Assembly (NCBI GenBank): GCA_008015325.1
Contig: SSFI01000084.1
Coordinates: forward strand, 1-64,000
Origin: Rheinheimera sp.
Lineage (GTDB): Bacteria > Pseudomonadota > Gammaproteobacteria > Enterobacterales > Alteromonadaceae
Direction: 5' to 3'
DNA length: 64,000 nt
Positions 43,578 to 55,912 of this stretch are shown here, piece after piece. Below the pieces are notes generated by a model that was not told where the DNA came from, did not search any database, and saw nothing but the letters and a program-made list of their open reading frames with translations. The translations under genes were made by a program, and so were the position numbers. Within the stretch, counting starts at the first letter, position 1. Every line of letters begins with the position of its first letter.

Positions 43578-44846
43578 TTAACTGTTTTTCGCCCGTTTCA
43601 TCGAGTCGAAGAATTCGTCATTGGTTTTAGTCATCGACAGTTTATCGATGAGGAATTCCATACAATCGGTTTCGTCCATCGGGTTGAGGATTTTGCGCAG
43701 GATCCACATTTTTTGCAGTTCTTCGGACGATGCCAGCAATTCTTCGCGGCGGGTGCCAGAGCGGTTGAAATCGATGGCAGGGAACACACGACGCTCGGCA
43801 ATTTTCCGCGACAAGTGCAGTTCCATGTTGCCTGTACCTTTAAATTCTTCGTAAATGACTTCGTCCATTTTCGAACCGGTATCGACCAGCGCTGTGGCGA
43901 TAATAGTCAGACTGCCGCCTTCTTCGACGTTCCGTGCAGCACCAAAGAAGCGTTTTGGTTTGTGCAGGGCGTTGGCGTCGACACCACCGGTCAGTACTTT
44001 GCCTGAACTTGGGATCACGGTGTTATAAGCACGGGCCAGACGGGTAATAGAGTCGAGTAAAATGATGACGTCTTTTTTGTGTTCAACTAAGCGTTTGGCT
44101 TTTTCGATCACCATTTCAGCTACCTGCACATGGCGGCTGGCTGGTTCGTCGAACGTCGATGCGACCACTTCACCTTTGACCATCCGTTGCATCTCGGTCA
44201 CTTCTTCCGGACGTTCGTCAATCAGCAACACCATCAGCACGCATTCCGGGTAATTTGAAGCAATCGACTGGGCGATGTTCTGTAACAGGATAGTTTTACC
44301 GGCTTTTGGTGGCGCCACAATCAGGCCACGCTGACCACGGCCAATCGGCGACGCCAGGTCCAGTACCCGGGCGGTGATGTCTTCTTTACTGCCGTTACCA
44401 CGTTCCATCCGCAGGCGCGAGTTGGCGTGTAACGGGGTTAAGTTTTCGAACAGAATTTTGTTGCGAGCCTGCTCCGGGCGGCCGAAGTTGACTTCGTTGA
44501 CTTTCAGCAGGGCGAAATAACGTTCGCCTTCTTTCGGTGGCCGGATCAGGCCTGAGATGCTGTCGCCGGTGCGCAGGTTAAAACGGCGGATTTGGCTTGG
44601 TGATACATAGATATCGTCGGGGCCGGCCAGGTAAGAACTGTCGGCAGAACGCAGGAAACCAAAGCCATCAGACAGAATTTCCACTACACCGTCGCCGTAG
44701 ATTTCTTCGCCGTTTTTGGCGTGAGATTTCAGGATGGCGAAAATGATGTCCTGCTTGCGCAGACGGGCCATGTTTTCGAGGCCCATGGACTCCGCCAGAT
44801 CAACCAGCTCGTTAATCGGCTTCAGTTTCAGTTCGGTTAAATGCAT
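43578..44846 (-). CDS. rho: transcription termination factor Rho
   Basis: A 422-residue hexameric RNA helicase that ends transcripts. It is very close to E. coli Rho throughout: N-terminal [16 protein letters not shown], the RNA-binding cold-shock-like domain with DGFGFLRS and FNLRTGD, Walker [14 protein letters not shown] (about residues 175-187), Walker [16 protein letters not shown], and the Q-loop and R-loop regions. The ATG at 44846 aligns with the E. coli start; the longer frame is not conserved. About 190 bp of leader separate it from the trxA stop, room for the autogenous control known for rho. Confidence 0.98.
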   Translation of the reverse strand: MHLTELKLKPINELVDLAESMGLENMARLRKQDIIFAILKSHAKNGEEIYGDGVVEILSDGFGFLRSADSSYLAGPDDIYVSPSQIRRFNLRTGDSISGLIRPPKEGERYFALLKVNEVNFGRPEQARNKILFENLTPLHANSRLRMERGNGSKEDITARVLDLASPIGRGQRGLIVAPPKAGKTILLQNIAQSIASNYPECVLMVLLIDERPEEVTEMQRMVKGEVVASTFDEPASRHVQVAEMVIEKAKRLVEHKKDVIILLDSITRLARAYNTVIPSSGKVLTGGVDANALHKPKRFFGAARNVEEGGSLTIIATALVDTGSKMDEVIYEEFKGTGNMELHLSRKIAERRVFPAIDFNRSGTRREELLASSEELQKMWILRKILNPMDETDCMEFLIDKLSMTKTNDEFFDSMKRAKNS

Positions 44847-44998
44847 ATTGATGGATTCTTGTGTATCAAAACGGAAAGAAAGCTTTTCGCTGAGCAAATG
44901 GGTAAGAGTTTGGATTGGTCAACGAACAAGCGGGTTTTAGAAAAGTTGCTGGATCACACCTTAGCAGGATAAGTTTTGGCCGTCTAGTTCAATCAAAA

Positions 44999-45025
44999 AA
45001 AAGGCGTATAAAAAATACGCCTTTT
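44999..45025 (-). terminator. terminator of trxA
   Basis: AAAAGGCGTAT and ATACGCCTTTT form an 11-bp stem with a 5-nt A loop, with a long T-run next on the minus strand. It separates trxA from rho. Confidence 0.9.
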
Positions 45026-45038
45026 CGACAGAGCCCGG

Positions 45039-45365
45039 TTAGATATTGCTATCCAGGAACTCTTTTAACTGGGTTTTCGACAGGGCGCCGACTTTAGTCG
45101 CTGCAACTTGGCCGTTTTTGAACAGCAGTAAAGTAGGGATGCCGCGGATCTGGAATTTCGGTGGTGTATTCGGGTTATGGTCGATGTTGACCTTGGCCAC
45201 TGTGACTTTACCTGAATATTCTTCAGCAACGTCGTGCAGGATCGGTGCAATCATTTTGCAAGGACCACACCACTCAGCCCAGAAATCAACCAGCACCGGG
45301 CCTGCTGCCTGTAACACGTCCGCTTCAAAGCTGTCGTCGGTCACTTGTAAAATTTTATCGCTCAT
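45039..45365 (-). CDS. trxA: thioredoxin 1
   Basis: A 108-residue cytosolic disulfide reductase. The active site WCGPCK is at about residues 32-37, with the cis-Pro in RGIPTLLLF (about 74-82). The length equals E. coli TrxA (109). GGAGAG lies 4 nt upstream of the ATG at 45365; a longer frame adds 17 unlikely residues. It is divergent from rhlB with about 165 bp between starts, the usual gammaproteobacterial arrangement rho-trxA/rhlB-gppA. Confidence 0.97.
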   Translation of the reverse strand: MSDKILQVTDDSFEADVLQAAGPVLVDFWAEWCGPCKMIAPILHDVAEEYSGKVTVAKVNIDHNPNTPPKFQIRGIPTLLLFKNGQVAATKVGALSKTQLKEFLDSNI

Positions 45366-45529
45366 TACTCTCTCCGCTGGGGCAGGGCCACTGAATCTGT
45401 GCGGCTGTGCTGCCATTATACCGAACCCGACCGCATTGCCGGTAAGGCCTGAAATTGCTGTTAAAAAACTCGCTTCAATTTTATCCGGACTGTTCCTTAT
45501 TGCAAGCGCAACGGTTATGCTTAGTGGCT

Positions 45530-46816
45530 ATGAATAAAACACATCTCACGACACATAAGTTTGCCGACTTCGCACTGGCGCCTCAAATTCTTGAGGCCCT
45601 GACTGCACAAGGCTACCAATATTGTACGCCGATTCAGGCGCAGACTTTGCCATTAGCGTTGGCGGGCAAAGATATCGCCGGACAGGCACAGACCGGTACC
45701 GGGAAAACCCTGGCCTTTCTGACTGCCACTTTTCACTATTTATTGAATCATGAGCCAAAAGGTTCAGGTCAGCCGCGCGCTATTATTATGGCGCCAACCC
45801 GTGAACTGGCCGTGCAAATCCATAATGATGCTGAAGCATTGGCTAAAAGTGCCGGATTTAAGCTCGCTTTGATTTATGGGGGCGAAGGTTACGATTCTCA
45901 ACGTCAGCTGCTGGAAAAAGGCGCTGATATTCTGATCGGCACCACAGGCCGGCTGATTGATTACCTGAAACAGGGTCTTTATGACCTGTCACAAATCCAA
46001 GTGGTAGTGCTCGATGAAGCCGACCGCATGTTTGACCTGGGTTTTATCAAAGACATCCGTTTTATGTTCCGCCGCATGCCACCGGCCACCGAGCGCCTGA
46101 GCTTGCTGTTCTCTGCCACCTTATCTTACAAGGTGCAGGAACTGGCGTTTGAACAAATGAACCAGCCGGAACACATTCATATTGCGCCGGAGCAAATGAC
46201 CGGCAGCCGCATCACTGAAGAGCTGTTTTATCCGTCTAGCGAGCACAAAATCCCGTTGTTGTTATCGCTGATGGAAGAAGAGTGGCCGGATAAGGCCATT
46301 GTGTTTGCCAATACCAAACACTGGTGCGAAGACATTTTTGCCTGGCTCGAGGCCGATGGTCATCGCGTCGGTATGCTGACCGGCGATGTGATCCAGAAAA
46401 AACGGCTGAAAATTCTCGATGATTTCACCAGCGGTAAGCTGGATATTCTGGTCGCGACTGATGTCGCCGCCCGTGGTCTGCATATTCCGAAAGTGAGTCA
46501 CGTCTTTAACTTTGATCTGCCGGATGATTGCGAAGATTACGTGCACCGGATTGGCCGGACTGGCCGTGCCGGCGAAAGCGGCAAGGCTATCAGCTTCGCC
46601 TGCGAACGTTATGCATTGAATCTGACGGCTATCGAAGACTACATCAAACATTCCATTCCGGTCACACAATATGACGCCAGTGCGTTGCTGACAGATTTAG
46701 TGGTTCCCAAGCCACGCGTGCGCCGCCGGATGGGACAACCAAGACCAGGTCAAAGCCGCACCGGTGGCCGTGGAACTCCGAATGGACCAAGACCAGCTCG
46801 CACCCGACCTCGTTGA
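45530..46816 (+). CDS. rhlB: ATP-dependent RNA helicase RhlB
   Basis: A 428-residue DEAD-box helicase, a partner of RNase E in the degradosome of related bacteria. Motifs in order are Q motif (YCTPIQAQ), AQTGTGKT (about residue 49), [25 protein letters not shown], and [13 protein letters not shown] (about 341). The start MNKTHLT is typical of RhlB. The tail after residue 395 is rich in Arg, Gly and Pro and probably binds RNA. Its last 35 nt overlap gppA. Confidence 0.95.
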   Translation: MNKTHLTTHKFADFALAPQILEALTAQGYQYCTPIQAQTLPLALAGKDIAGQAQTGTGKTLAFLTATFHYLLNHEPKGSGQPRAIIMAPTRELAVQIHNDAEALAKSAGFKLALIYGGEGYDSQRQLLEKGADILIGTTGRLIDYLKQGLYDLSQIQVVVLDEADRMFDLGFIKDIRFMFRRMPPATERLSLLFSATLSYKVQELAFEQMNQPEHIHIAPEQMTGSRITEELFYPSSEHKIPLLLSLMEEEWPDKAIVFANTKHWCEDIFAWLEADGHRVGMLTGDVIQKKRLKILDDFTSGKLDILVATDVAARGLHIPKVSHVFNFDLPDDCEDYVHRIGRTGRAGESGKAISFACERYALNLTAIEDYIKHSIPVTQYDASALLTDLVVPKPRVRRRMGQPRPGQSRTGGRGTPNGPRPARTRPR

Positions 46817-48326
46817 AACCGGCTTTGTCCTGCCGGCGAGCACACAGCATCAGGATATCTATGCTGTGATTGATCTCGGCTCCAACAGCTTTCACATGTT
46901 GATGGTGAAAGTTGTTGGCGGCAGTGTGCAGGTGATAGGCCGGGTCAAACGCAAAGTGCGTCTGGCCAGCGGTTTAAATGACAGCCTGGTCCTGAGTAAA
47001 AAAGCCATGACGCGCGGCTGGGAATGCCTGGCATTGTTCGCTGAACGGCTGCAGGATATTCCGTCACAAAACATCCGCATCGTTGGCACCGCCACTTTAC
47101 GCCTCGCCCATAACGTCAAAGTCTTTTTGACCGAAGCAGAAAAAATTCTCGGCCATCGCATTGAAGTCATCTCCGGCGAAGAAGAAGCCCGGCTGATTTA
47201 TTTGGGCGTGGCCCATACTTCCAGTTCTGACAGCAACCGGCTGGTCATTGATATCGGTGGCGCTTCGACCGAAATGGTCATCGGCCATGGCTTTTCGCCT
47301 TTGCATCTGGCCAGCCTGCATATGGGCTGCGTCACGTATCTAGACCGCTATTTCAGCGATGGTTTACTCAGCGAAGACAATTTTAATACGGCCATCGCGG
47401 CGGCTGAGGCAGAAACTGCCAGTATCGCGCAGCAATTTCTCAGTACCGGCTGGCAGCTGTCGGTCGGCGCGTCCGGTACAGTGCAGGCGATGCAGGAAAT
47501 TCTGGTCGGTCAGGGCATGGATGAAGTCATCACGCTGGCGCGACTGGAAACTATCATGCAGCAGAGTATTGCCTGTGGCCAAATCGATAAACTCGACATC
47601 ATCGGTCTGGCGCAGGAGCGCAAGCAAGTATTTGCTTCGGGCCTGGCGATTCTGATTGGCTTGTTCCGGCAGTTACATATCCCCGGCATGACCTTGTCCG
47701 GTGGGGCACTGCGTGAAGGTATTTTGTACGGCATGTTGCCGCAGCTGCAGCATACGGACGTGCGTAACCGCACTATTGCCAGCCTGATGGTGCGCTATTA
47801 CATCGACCAGCAACATGCCAACCGCGTCGCCGAAATGGCACTGCAACTGGCGCATCAGCTGCAGGACCAGTGGAATCTGGCCAAGTTTGAAGGCCTGAGT
47901 ATGCTACGGGCCGGCGCATTGCTGCATGAGCTTGGCTTGCTGATCGAATACAAAAATCACCATCATCACGGCGCTTACATTATCAGCCATACCGAATTGC
48001 CGGGTTTTACCCGGGCGCAGCAACAGCTGCTGATGGCGCTGGTGTTTAATCATCGCTCCGATATTCAGCGCGATATTATTGCCCGCCAGACCATGACCTC
48101 GGTGTTATTAGCGGTGCGACTGACCCGTTTGTTACGTCTGGCAGTGATTTTGTCGATGCGGCGTAAACATGAAGCACTGCCGGAAGTGCAGATCAGTGCG
48201 CAGGCGGAAGTATTGATAGTGGCGCTGCCCAAAGGCTGGCTCGAGCAACATCCGTTGATGCGCGCCGAGCTGGAGCAGGAAGTGGCGTATCAGCAGGCCG
48301 CTGGCTGGCAGTTACAAGTGCGCTAA
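46782..48326 (+). CDS. gppA: guanosine pentaphosphate phosphatase/exopolyphosphatase
   Basis: A 514-residue protein of the Ppx/GppA family, acting on pppGpp and/or polyphosphate. The ASKHA-fold start [13 protein letters not shown] is at about residues 29-41, [12 protein letters not shown] at about 133, [14 protein letters not shown] at about 155 and [12 protein letters not shown] at about 228; an HD-like helical domain follows ([14 protein letters not shown]). Placement directly after rhlB favours GppA over Ppx. The ATG at 46782 lies within rhlB, so translation is probably coupled. Confidence 0.9.
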   Translation: MDQDQLAPDLVETGFVLPASTQHQDIYAVIDLGSNSFHMLMVKVVGGSVQVIGRVKRKVRLASGLNDSLVLSKKAMTRGWECLALFAERLQDIPSQNIRIVGTATLRLAHNVKVFLTEAEKILGHRIEVISGEEEARLIYLGVAHTSSSDSNRLVIDIGGASTEMVIGHGFSPLHLASLHMGCVTYLDRYFSDGLLSEDNFNTAIAAAEAETASIAQQFLSTGWQLSVGASGTVQAMQEILVGQGMDEVITLARLETIMQQSIACGQIDKLDIIGLAQERKQVFASGLAILIGLFRQLHIPGMTLSGGALREGILYGMLPQLQHTDVRNRTIASLMVRYYIDQQHANRVAEMALQLAHQLQDQWNLAKFEGLSMLRAGALLHELGLLIEYKNHHHHGAYIISHTELPGFTRAQQQLLMALVFNHRSDIQRDIIARQTMTSVLLAVRLTRLLRLAVILSMRRKHEALPEVQISAQAEVLIVALPKGWLEQHPLMRAELEQEVAYQQAAGWQLQVR

Positions 48327-48344
48327 CGCTTTGTAATGAATAAC

Positions 48345-48374
48345 AAAAAGGCCGCAATCGCGGCCTTTGTTTTT
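48345..48374. terminator. terminator between gppA and hemB
   Basis: AAAGGCCGC, loop AATC, GCGGCCTTT, followed by GTTTTTT on the plus strand and preceded by an A-run that becomes T on the minus strand. It can serve both convergent genes. Confidence 0.9.
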
Positions 48375-48384
48375 TCCAGCAAAA

Positions 48385-50201
<1,817 letters not shown>

Positions 50202-50209
<8 letters not shown>

Positions 50210-51005
50210 CGGCAGAGATCCCGAACAACTTCAGGCTATTGGTCCGGCTGACGCTAGCGACCTGCGCGAGATCCAGCTGCAGTAAATTGGCAACTTGTGC
50301 GCCAATCGCTGGCAAAAATGCTGGCTCATTACGGCGGTTTTTTGGTTTATCGGTTAAGTTGCGCGGTAACAAATAAGGTGCATCCGTTTCCAGGACCAGA
50401 CGGTCCAGCGGTACAAATTTCAACGCTTGTTGTAAGTCCGTACCGCGCCGCTCGTCGCAGAGCCAGCCGGTAATGCCGATGTATAAACCCAAATCCAGAT
50501 AGGCCCGCAATTGCGTGGCATCACCGGTAAAGCTGTGGGCGATACCATGGTTTATCTGCTGCGCCTGCAATAAATCGATTTGGTCGGCAAAAGCGTCCCG
50601 TTCATGCAAGTAAACCGGTTTTACATATTGTTTGGCAAGGGAAAGTTGTGCAGAAAACACACTGAGCTGCTGCTGTTTTGCCGAAAACATCCGGTTATAG
50701 TCCAGGCCACATTCGCCGACGGCGACGACTTCCGGCCGTTGCAACAGCAATTCGAGTTGTTGCAGCCAGTTTGTACTGACATGATCGGCCTGATGCGGGT
50801 GTACCCCGGCAGTGGTAAAACTACCAGGATGCTCAGCACAAAATTGCAGATTCAGTTGAGTCTCGGCGAGGTCACTGCTAATCAGCAATAGTTCGCTGAC
50901 GCCGGCCGCCTGTGCCTGACTGACAATGTGTGACCGGTCCGGGTCGAATTGGGCGCTGAACAAATTCACGCCCGCATCAAACCACCGGCTGGGGTCAGTC
51001 GACAC
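50202..51005 (-). CDS. tatD: TatD-family metal-dependent hydrolase
   Basis: A 267-residue TIM-barrel hydrolase; TatD has 3'-5' exonuclease activity in E. coli and is not needed for Tat export. Metal motifs are GVHPHQAD (about residue 67), VGECGLDYNR (about 93-102), VYLHERDA (about 129), HSFTG (about 154) and LETDAPYLLP (about 202-211). The first H-x-H is not obvious: DAGVNLFSAQF takes the place of the usual DSHCHL start, so one metal site may be altered. The GTG at 51005 is the likely start; it overlaps the upstream gene by 11 nt. Confidence 0.85.
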
Positions 51006-51501
51006 GACGGACCCGGATTTTGCGGTTACTGCGGCCGTTATCGAGCAGGAACGAGCCAAAAGTTGCACGGGCGACAGTGCAGATATCGCCGGCTTTGATA
51101 TCCAACCGGCTGTCATCGGTCTGCAGCCAAATCTGACCATTTTGCATAGTCACTTCGAGCCGGCCTTTTGACGTAGTGCGCACTGCTTTGACGGTGAGTT
51201 TCAGGTCTTCAACCTGTTGTTCCAGGGCGCGGTTTTCCAGACCAAAATTCTGGACAGGGTCTGCAGCGACCTGCACTGTTGACGTTGCAGACGTTGCAGA
51301 CGTTGCAGACGTTGCAGGCGTTGCAGGCGTTGCAGGCGTTGCAGTCAGTTGCCGGGTGCTGCGGGCCAGCTGGTCGTAGCATTGCAACCTGGCTTCTTTG
51401 TCTGTCTGCTGCAAACAATGTTGTAATGCTGCGGGCAAATCAGCTGCCAGTACCGGGCTACTCAATAGTAAAAACAGGGACACAGTGCTCAGAATTCGCA
51501 T
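50995..51501 (-). CDS. exported protein X of the tat operon
   Basis: A 168-residue protein with a signal peptide (MRILSTVSLFLLLSSPVLAA), so it should be periplasmic. After it comes a Cys-pair segment with HCLQQTDKEARLQCYDQLA (about residues 28-46). Then come a linker of Ala-Thr-Pro/Ala-Thr-Ser tripeptides, a short coiled coil (about 92-105) and a compact C-terminal domain (VTMQNGQIWLQTDD to KIRVRRV). It is paralogous to the gene at 51558-52049. AGGAG lies 4 nt upstream of the ATG at 51501. No function is known; the place between tatC and tatD may mean co-expression only. Confidence 0.75.
   Translation of the reverse strand: MRILSTVSLFLLLSSPVLAADLPAALQHCLQQTDKEARLQCYDQLARSTRQLTATPATPATPATSATSATSATSTVQVAADPVQNFGLENRALEQQVEDLKLTVKAVRTTSKGRLEVTMQNGQIWLQTDDSRLDIKAGDICTVARATFGSFLLDNGRSNRKIRVRRVD
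51281..51343. repeat. seven 9-bp tandem repeats inside a gene
   Basis: Four copies of GACGTTGCA followed by three of GGCGTTGCA, without gaps. On the coding (minus) strand they give three Ala-Thr-Pro and four Ala-Thr-Ser units. A 9-bp unit keeps the frame when copy number changes, so the linker length can vary between strains. Confidence 0.95.
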
Positions 51502-51557
51502 ATCTCTCCTAAGACCGGAGGGCCAGGGTGATGCCGCTCTCAACTGTCGGCTTGATT

Positions 51558-52049
51558 TCAGCGGATCCGTTTAACCCGGATCGATTTAGTGCCTTGCTGG
51601 CATTTCATCGTATATGAACCAAATACGCCGCTGCTAATCACACAGCTATCGCCCTGACTTACTTTCAGAAAGCCATTATCAAGCTGTTGCCAGCGCTGGC
51701 CATTCTGCATGGTCAATACGAGTTTTTGCCGCGAATCTGTGCTGATACTTTGCACCTGCACGTTCAGGTCGGCGATTTTGGATTCGATAGTCTCACCGCT
51801 GGTGCCAAATAACGCTTCATCACGGGCAGTTTTCACCGGTTCAGTTACGTTCGCTGTTGACGACGCTGCGACTGTAGCAGTTGCTGGCACTGTGGCAGTG
51901 ACATTTAGGGCACTGTGAGCATCAACATACTGGTCATAACATAACAACCGGGCTGTAGTGTCTTTAATAGCACGGCATTGCTGCAGGTTTTCTGCTGCAT
52001 TAACGGACCCAATCAGGCCACAAAATAACAAGGCAACGAGCCTGCTCAT
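51558..52049 (-). CDS. exported protein Y of the tat operon
   Basis: A 163-residue protein with a signal peptide ending SVNAA (about residue 18). It has the same plan as its neighbour X: a Cys-pair segment QCRAIKDTTARLLCYDQYV (about 23-41), a Thr/Ala/Val-rich linker, a short coiled coil (IESKIADLNVQVQ) and a C-terminal domain with LTMQNGQRWQQLDNG and SIRVKRI. The shared MQNGQ-x-W and IRVKR/IRVRR show they are paralogs. It starts 2 nt after the tatC stop with AAAAGAG upstream. The function is unknown. Confidence 0.75.
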   Translation of the reverse strand: MSRLVALLFCGLIGSVNAAENLQQCRAIKDTTARLLCYDQYVDAHSALNVTATVPATATVAASSTANVTEPVKTARDEALFGTSGETIESKIADLNVQVQSISTDSRQKLVLTMQNGQRWQQLDNGFLKVSQGDSCVISSGVFGSYTMKCQQGTKSIRVKRIR

Positions 52050-52050
52050 A

Positions 52051-52830
52051 TCAGCTCTTTTCATCAATGTTCTCATCCGTGACTGCTTCGTCTGCGTCAT
52101 CAGCCGGCCGTTCATAGAAGCGACCCAGCCAGATACCGATTTCATACAAGATACACATTGGCACTGCCAACAGCGTTTGTGACAGAACATCCGGCGGAGT
52201 TAAAAACATCGCGACAACAAAGGCGATGACGATAAAATATGGCCGTTTTTCAATCAGCGTTGCTCTGTCCATCACACCGGACCAAATCAACAACAACATG
52301 GCGACCGGAATTTCAAAACTCAGGCCAAAGGCAAAAAACATCTGCAGGACAAAATCGAGATAAGTACTGATATCCGGTGCATTGACCACACCTTCAGGCG
52401 TGACACTGGTAAAAAAGCCAAATACCAGCGGGAACACAAAGAAATAAGCGAAGGAAATCCCCAGATAAAACAGCAGCGTCGACGAGATGATCAGCGGCGC
52501 TATCAAATGTTTTTCTTTGTTATACAGCGCCGGCGCGATAAAGCTCCAGATTTGGTACAACACATAAGGAATAGCCAGTACAAAAGCGACAATAAAAGTC
52601 AGCTTGAAGGGTACAAAAAAGGTCGAAGCGACGCCGGTCGCGATCATCGTTGTGCCTTTGGGCAGTGATGCTAACAGTGGCATGGCCAGCAGGTGATAGA
52701 TGTCATTGGCAAAATACGCCAGACTTAAAAATAACAAAACGACTGCGGCAATTGATTTTAATAGCCGGTTGCGCAGTTCAATCAGATGCCCCATCAGGCT
52801 GTTAGGGTCATGTCGGTGTTTTTTGCTCAT
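52051..52830 (-). CDS. tatC: Sec-independent translocase subunit TatC
   Basis: A 259-residue inner-membrane protein with six membrane segments, the receptor for twin-arginine signal peptides. It starts with the conserved cytosolic HLIELRNRLLKS (about residues 15-26) and has SFIAPALYNKEK (about 86) with the conserved Glu that contacts the signal peptide. The fourth-helix FGLSFEIPV region is typical. The C-terminal tail is acidic. Its start overlaps tatB by 23 nt. Confidence 0.97.
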   Translation of the reverse strand: MSKKHRHDPNSLMGHLIELRNRLLKSIAAVVLLFLSLAYFANDIYHLLAMPLLASLPKGTTMIATGVASTFFVPFKLTFIVAFVLAIPYVLYQIWSFIAPALYNKEKHLIAPLIISSTLLFYLGISFAYFFVFPLVFGFFTSVTPEGVVNAPDISTYLDFVLQMFFAFGLSFEIPVAMLLLIWSGVMDRATLIEKRPYFIVIAFVVAMFLTPPDVLSQTLLAVPMCILYEIGIWLGRFYERPADDADEAVTDENIDEKS

Positions 52831-53251
52831 TCGCTTGTGCTATTGGTTGACCACTGGAAGGGGCGACTGCAGCAGGTGCTGCCGGTGCGGTAACTGCAGG
52901 GGGATTGCTTACTGCCGGAGCGGCTGCTGGCAGTTGCGCCGGGGTGTCGGGCGCAGGTTGTACGTGCTGGCCGTACGGATTGTTTACGTCAGCGGCGGCC
53001 TGGCGCAGCTCTGCCAGCGCATTGATTTCGTCTGCAGATAAACCGAGCAGGCCCTTTTCTTCGGCCTGCCGCAGTTTTTCGTGCAGTTCATGCACCCGCA
53101 ACTCATCAGACAATTCAGATTTCATCTGATGACCGAATTCCCGGATTGAGCGAATGGTGCCTGTCACAGTGCGGATAGCGCCGGGCAGCTTTTCTGGTCC
53201 TAACACCAGCAAAGCAACGACGCCAACAACAACCAGTTCCCAGAAGCTCAT
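52808..53251 (-). CDS. tatB: Sec-independent translocase subunit TatB
   Basis: A 147-residue protein with an N-terminal membrane helix (FWELVVVGVVALLVLGPEKLP, residues 3-23, in part), the hinge Gly-Pro, and a long amphipathic helix (AIRTVTGTIRSIREF onward). The second half is a flexible Pro/Ala linker. Features separating it from TatA are Glu5 in the membrane helix and the LGPEKLP hinge. It overlaps tatA by 1 nt and tatC by 23 nt. Confidence 0.95.
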   Translation of the reverse strand: MSFWELVVVGVVALLVLGPEKLPGAIRTVTGTIRSIREFGHQMKSELSDELRVHELHEKLRQAEEKGLLGLSADEINALAELRQAAADVNNPYGQHVQPAPDTPAQLPAAAPAVSNPPAVTAPAAPAAVAPSSGQPIAQANEQKTPT

Positions 53252-53550
53252 CAGTGCTTATCTTGTACCTGATTCACCGGAGCCGCACTTTGAGCCGGTG
53301 CTGCAGGCTGTGCAGTGGCAGGCTGTGATGCTGCAGGTTGAGCTGTCACCGTAGCGTCACGTTTTACTTCGGCCGGAAAAGTCGCGTCCTGTTCAGCAGG
53401 CTCTTCCGGATCTTTGATTGAACTGCGGAAACCGCGGATTGCAGAGCCGAGATCGTTGCCGATGTTGCGCAGACGTTTGGTGCCAAACAACAACACAATA
53501 ATCACCAGAATAATCAGCAACTGCCAAATACTAATGCCACCAAGACCCAT
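53251..53550 (-). CDS. tatA: Sec-independent translocase subunit TatA
   Basis: A 99-residue protein that forms the Tat channel. It has a short membrane helix ([20 protein letters not shown], residues about 8-27), the [10 protein letters not shown] hinge and an amphipathic helix ([15 protein letters not shown]), then a Pro/Ala/Gln-rich tail. It is the first tat gene after a 100-bp gap from ubiB on the same strand, in which a promoter could lie. Confidence 0.95.
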   Translation of the reverse strand: MGLGGISIWQLLIILVIIVLLFGTKRLRNIGNDLGSAIRGFRSSIKDPEEPAEQDATFPAEVKRDATVTAQPAASQPATAQPAAPAQSAAPVNQVQDKH

Positions 53551-53650
53551 GATATATGCTTCCTCAGACTAAAAACTTTTCCAGTATACGCTTGTTATCT
53601 GCCCGAACTCCATGCCCGGTTCAGATCCCTGAGCCGATTCTATAAAAAAA

Positions 53651-55279
53651 TTATGACAATATTGCTTTGCCGGCACCAGCAGCACCTAACGCAAAAGCGC
53701 CAAGTGCCAGCGTATGCTGGCCGAGCGCCAGTAGTATCGTGGCACTGATAATCAAAGCCGCCGCAACAATCATCAGTTTCAGACTGCGACTCTGCTGTTG
53801 TTGTGTTTGCTGCAGCAGTTGTAATTGCGCCACTAGCAGTTGCTGCGAGCGCGGTTGTTGCTGCAGATAGCTATGCAACAAGGTCGGCATTTCCGGCAGT
53901 TTTTCGGCCCAGAATGGCAGATTATCTTTGATTTGCCGCAGCATAGCCCATGGGCCCATCTGCTGTTTGACCCAGTTCTCCAGGAACGGTTTGGCGGTTT
54001 TCCACAGATCGAGCTGTGGATACAGCTGTCGGCCTAAGCCTTCGATATATAACAAAGTTTTTTGCAACAGCACCAGCTGCGGCTGCACCTGCATATTAAA
54101 ACGGCGCGCGGTATTAAACAGATTCATCAGCACCTGACCGAAAGAAATCTCAGCCAGCGGTTTTTGGAATATCGGTTCACAAACAGTGCGGATCGCGCTT
54201 TCAAATTCTTCGATAGAAGTATCTGCCGGTACCCAGCCTGAATCGACATGTAATTCAGCAACTTTGCGGTAATCGCGGTTAAAAAAGGCGACAAAGTTCT
54301 CGGCCAGATAACGTTTATCTTCCCGGTTCAGCGTGCCGACGATACCGCAATCGATACCGATGTATTGCGGATTGTGCGGTTTATCCTGCGCGACAAAGAT
54401 GTTGCCGGGGTGCATATCGGCATGGAAAAAGCTGTCACGAAATACCTGAGTGAAAAACACTTCAACGCCGCGTTTGGCCAGCAACTCCATGTCGGTGCCG
54501 TTGGCAATCAGCCGCTCAGTTTCCGACACAGGAATACCGTAAATGCGCTCCATTACCATGACATTTTTCCGGCTATGGTCGCTGTAAACAAAGGGTATAT
54601 ATAGGGATTCAGAGCCTTCGAAGTTGCGGCGCAGCTGAATAGCATTGGCGGCCTCGCGTTGTAAATCCAGCTCGTCGAGAATGGTTTTGCGGTACTCTGC
54701 CACCACTTCGCGCGGCCGCAGCCGTTTGCCATCGGGCAAAAACTTTGCTGCAGCGATGGCAAGATCTGCCATCAGTTCCAGATCGGCCTGAATTTGTTGC
54801 TCAATGTCCGGCCGGATCACTTTAATCACCACTTCCGGCGCTGAACCATCGGCCAGACGCAAGCGCGCAGTATGGACCTGTGCGATTGATGCGGATGCCA
54901 GCGGCGTCACGGCAAAGTCGCTGAATAATTCGTTGATATTTTTAAGGCCAAGCGCCTGCTCAATCAGCTGCTGCGCCTGATGGCCGCCAAAAGGCGCCAC
55001 TTTGTCCTGTAGTTTGGCCAGCTCATCAGCCAGCTCTGGCGGGAACAAATCGCGCCGCGTCGACAGCATCTGGCCAAATTTGACCCAGACCGGCCCCAGA
55101 CTTTGCAGTGCGAGACGCAGCCGGACGCCGGGGCTTTGTTGTGGATGCTGGTTACGCAGCCAGAATAAAGCGATGCAAAGTGGCTTCAGCCACCAGGGGC
55201 GCCACTGCGCCGGGATCAGCTCATCCAGGCCGTGCTGCAATAGGGTTTTAATGATTTGATAAAAACGACTGATGCTCAT
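53651..55279 (-). CDS. ubiB: ubiquinone biosynthesis kinase-like protein UbiB
   Basis: A 542-residue atypical kinase of the ABC1/ADCK family required for ubiquinone synthesis. Typical are the KxGQ region [15 protein letters not shown] (about residues 65-79), the Ala-rich loop [10 protein letters not shown] (about 126), the kinase-like [12 protein letters not shown], and [12 protein letters not shown] (about 286-297) with the metal-binding Asp. Two C-terminal membrane helices (about 500-540) anchor it. The start overlaps the ubiJ stop by 4 nt (ATGA). Confidence 0.96.
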   Translation of the reverse strand: MSISRFYQIIKTLLQHGLDELIPAQWRPWWLKPLCIALFWLRNQHPQQSPGVRLRLALQSLGPVWVKFGQMLSTRRDLFPPELADELAKLQDKVAPFGGHQAQQLIEQALGLKNINELFSDFAVTPLASASIAQVHTARLRLADGSAPEVVIKVIRPDIEQQIQADLELMADLAIAAAKFLPDGKRLRPREVVAEYRKTILDELDLQREAANAIQLRRNFEGSESLYIPFVYSDHSRKNVMVMERIYGIPVSETERLIANGTDMELLAKRGVEVFFTQVFRDSFFHADMHPGNIFVAQDKPHNPQYIGIDCGIVGTLNREDKRYLAENFVAFFNRDYRKVAELHVDSGWVPADTSIEEFESAIRTVCEPIFQKPLAEISFGQVLMNLFNTARRFNMQVQPQLVLLQKTLLYIEGLGRQLYPQLDLWKTAKPFLENWVKQQMGPWAMLRQIKDNLPFWAEKLPEMPTLLHSYLQQQPRSQQLLVAQLQLLQQTQQQQSRSLKLMIVAAALIISATILLALGQHTLALGAFALGAAGAGKAILS

Positions 55280-55902
55280 ACGAAAGCCTGTGACTGCGGA
55301 AGCATGCCAGCAAGCTGGCGTTGTAAAAGTTCGGTACGGGCAGCAACGGCACTGACGTCGTTGCTGAATTGCTGTACTTCGGCAGCGACCGGCGTGAGCC
55401 GTAGTTCGTCCTGCGCTAATTCGCGGCAGCTTTGTTCAGTCTGTTGCAGAGACTGCTGCACTCTGCGCTGCAGCAGTTGAATGCCGCCGGCGATTTTGTA
55501 CGCTGCGGCATCACCCAGATAAACTGACAAGCGTTCCTGCCAGTCCGGGTTCAGTTGTTGGAAAAACTGCGAAAACTGTTGCAGTGTTTGCAGGTCGCCG
55601 TCGATCTGCAGTTTGTCCTCGCGGATCAAACGGGTCAGCTGGCTGGGGTCTGAGAGCTGCCGTAAGGCCGACAAATCTGCACTAATGCTGCAATCCACCG
55701 GCTCGTCATGGCTGTTCAGCCAGATGCCGTTTTGCTGCGCCGTGCACACCAGTCGCAACGGAATACCGCGTAACCGCACGGCAAACTGCTTACCCTGCAG
55801 CCGGTTCAGCCGCGATTGTGCATCTGGGTCCATACCAACCACCGGGTTCAGTACTTTTTCCGCAACAGTACATAACAAGCCGGGCAGCAAAAGTTTCAGC
55901 AT
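55276..55902 (-). CDS. ubiJ: ubiquinone biosynthesis accessory factor UbiJ
   Basis: A 208-residue protein with an SCP2-like lipid-binding domain (about residues 15-110) and a helical C-terminal part. In E. coli UbiJ pairs with UbiK to hold the ubiquinone precursors in the soluble Ubi complex. Its place between ubiE and ubiB is the conserved order and the main evidence for the name. The ATG at 55902 starts [10 protein letters not shown]; the ubiE stop lies 10 bp upstream. It overlaps ubiB by 4 nt. Confidence 0.9.
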   Translation of the reverse strand: MLKLLLPGLLCTVAEKVLNPVVGMDPDAQSRLNRLQGKQFAVRLRGIPLRLVCTAQQNGIWLNSHDEPVDCSISADLSALRQLSDPSQLTRLIREDKLQIDGDLQTLQQFSQFFQQLNPDWQERLSVYLGDAAAYKIAGGIQLLQRRVQQSLQQTEQSCRELAQDELRLTPVAAEVQQFSNDVSAVAARTELLQRQLAGMLPQSQAFV

Positions 55903-55912
55903 GATGGTTCCG

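Noticed and set aside
51281..51343. CRISPR-like repeat array
   Set aside because: The 9-bp units are contiguous, without spacers, and encode in-frame tripeptides.
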